Position numbers and translations under genes: made by a program
Assembly (NCBI RefSeq): GCF_004798935.1
Contig: NZ_RAHT01000006.1
Coordinates: 186,001 to 250,000 of the forward strand
DNA: 64,000 nt
Direction: 5' to 3'
Source: Ningiella ruwaisensis
GTDB lineage: Bacteria > Pseudomonadota > Gammaproteobacteria > Enterobacterales > Alteromonadaceae
The notes under the pieces: generated by a model
What the model was told of the DNA's origin: nothing
Databases searched by the model: none
Seen by the model: the letters and a program-made list of their open reading frames with translations, nothing else
Shown here: positions 63,654 through 64,000 of the stretch, one piece after another
Layout of the letters: each line of letters begins with the position of its first letter
How positions within the stretch are numbered: position 1 is the stretch's first letter

Positions 63654-64000
63654 TTAATAAAACCTTTGATTTTCTTTTTGCATGTTCACGAGAATCTTCG
63701 CAGGCTCATATTTTTCGCTGTAGGTTTTCGCGTAATGCTCAAGGCGAGACACCAAGTGATCCATGCCTAATTCGTCCATATATCTGAACGGCCCACCAAG
63801 AAACGGCGGGAAACCAATGCCAAATATCGCGCCAATGTCTCCATCTCGCGGACTTCGTATAACGCCCTCTTCCAGACAGCGAGCAGCTTCATTTAACATC
63901 AGCAGTACACAGCGTTCAACCACTGTCGTATCTGTATATTTACTGACCGGCGATACGCCTAACAACTCATAAACTGACTCATCAAGGTCTTTACCCTTGT
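63654..64000 (-). CDS. fadJ: Fatty acid oxidation complex alpha subunit FadJ, C-terminal part
   Basis: The frame runs off the right edge; 115 C-terminal codons are visible. The translation KGKDLDESVYELLGV continues into ERCVLLMLNEAARCLEEGVIRSP and GDIGAIFGIGFPPFLGGPFRYMD, the C-terminal 3-hydroxyacyl-CoA dehydrogenase part of FadJ/FadB. The reading frame carries on past the internal TTG at 63965, so that is not the start. The order M16 peptidase - fadJ with sixA nearby favours FadJ over FadB. It acts in fatty acid beta-oxidation (hydratase/dehydrogenase). Confidence 0.93.
   Translation of the reverse strand, partial: KGKDLDESVYELLGVSPVSKYTDTTVVERCVLLMLNEAARCLEEGVIRSPRDGDIGAIFGIGFPPFLGGPFRYMDELGMDHLVSRLEHYAKTYSEKYEPAKILVNMQKENQRFY

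Overview
The window is a stretch of chromosome from a gammaproteobacterium of the Alteromonadales type (Alteromonas/Glaciecola-like, probably marine). This is inferred from a large TonB-dependent receptor of the Xanthomonas/Caulobacter carbohydrate class, two S9 oligopeptidases, a fused glutathionylspermidine synthetase/amidase, a sulfatase, the order sixA / M16 peptidase / fadJ at the right end, and moderately AT-rich DNA. No rRNA operon, CRISPR array, prophage or intact insertion sequence was seen.

Layout. 1-6.6 kb: start of uxaC (uronate isomerase, leftward) divergent from a TonB receptor, then a secreted S9 peptidase and a small unknown gene. 7-13.5 kb: a membrane-anchored DUF4124/HEXXH protein, tRNA-Ser(GGA), a Rieske oxygenase paired with an Orn/Lys/Arg-type decarboxylase, and an HTH/TPR regulator divergent from a small secreted protein, with 10-bp iterons between them. 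14.3-15.7 kb: a Phd-like antitoxin whose PIN toxin partner is broken, and a DUF1428 protein. 15.7-20.1 kb: nadA-gss operon, a small leader-peptide-like gene followed by a CPBP-type membrane protein (a possible bacteriocin/immunity pair), a long palindromic repeat and two identical tRNA-Lys genes. 20.3-30.6 kb: the housekeeping block ybgC-tolQRAB-pal-cpoB and aspS-nudB-ruvCAB. 31-34.9 kb: a Fur-type iron(III) ABC importer. 35-39.8 kb: yciH, a double-receiver protein, and aromatic amino acid genes pheA, tyrA, aroF. 40-47.8 kb: AbgT transporter, a short acetyltransferase, DUF2937, cheV, a second S9 peptidase and a WD40 lipoprotein. 48-50 kb: rpsP-rimM-trmD-rplS. 50-55.5 kb: sulfatase, MFS/SDR pair, beta-propeller protein. 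55.7-64 kb: PGPGW protein, ffh, ypjD-corB, sixA, M16 peptidase, end of fadJ.

Most of the window is ordinary core genome. The accessory signals are: (1) two intergenic elements (19.7 kb and 30.8 kb) that share a structured core, with compensating changes in a hairpin, but are flanked by long perfect inverted arms whose sequences differ between the copies; (2) the 65-codon leader-like peptide gene, terminator hairpin and CPBP-like gene at 18.7-19.5 kb; (3) the degraded phd/PIN toxin locus; (4) the iteron array in front of the HTH/TPR regulator; (5) an orphan rightward terminator between ybgC and ruvB that may end an unannotated small RNA. All functional calls come from reading motifs and context; no database search was run.
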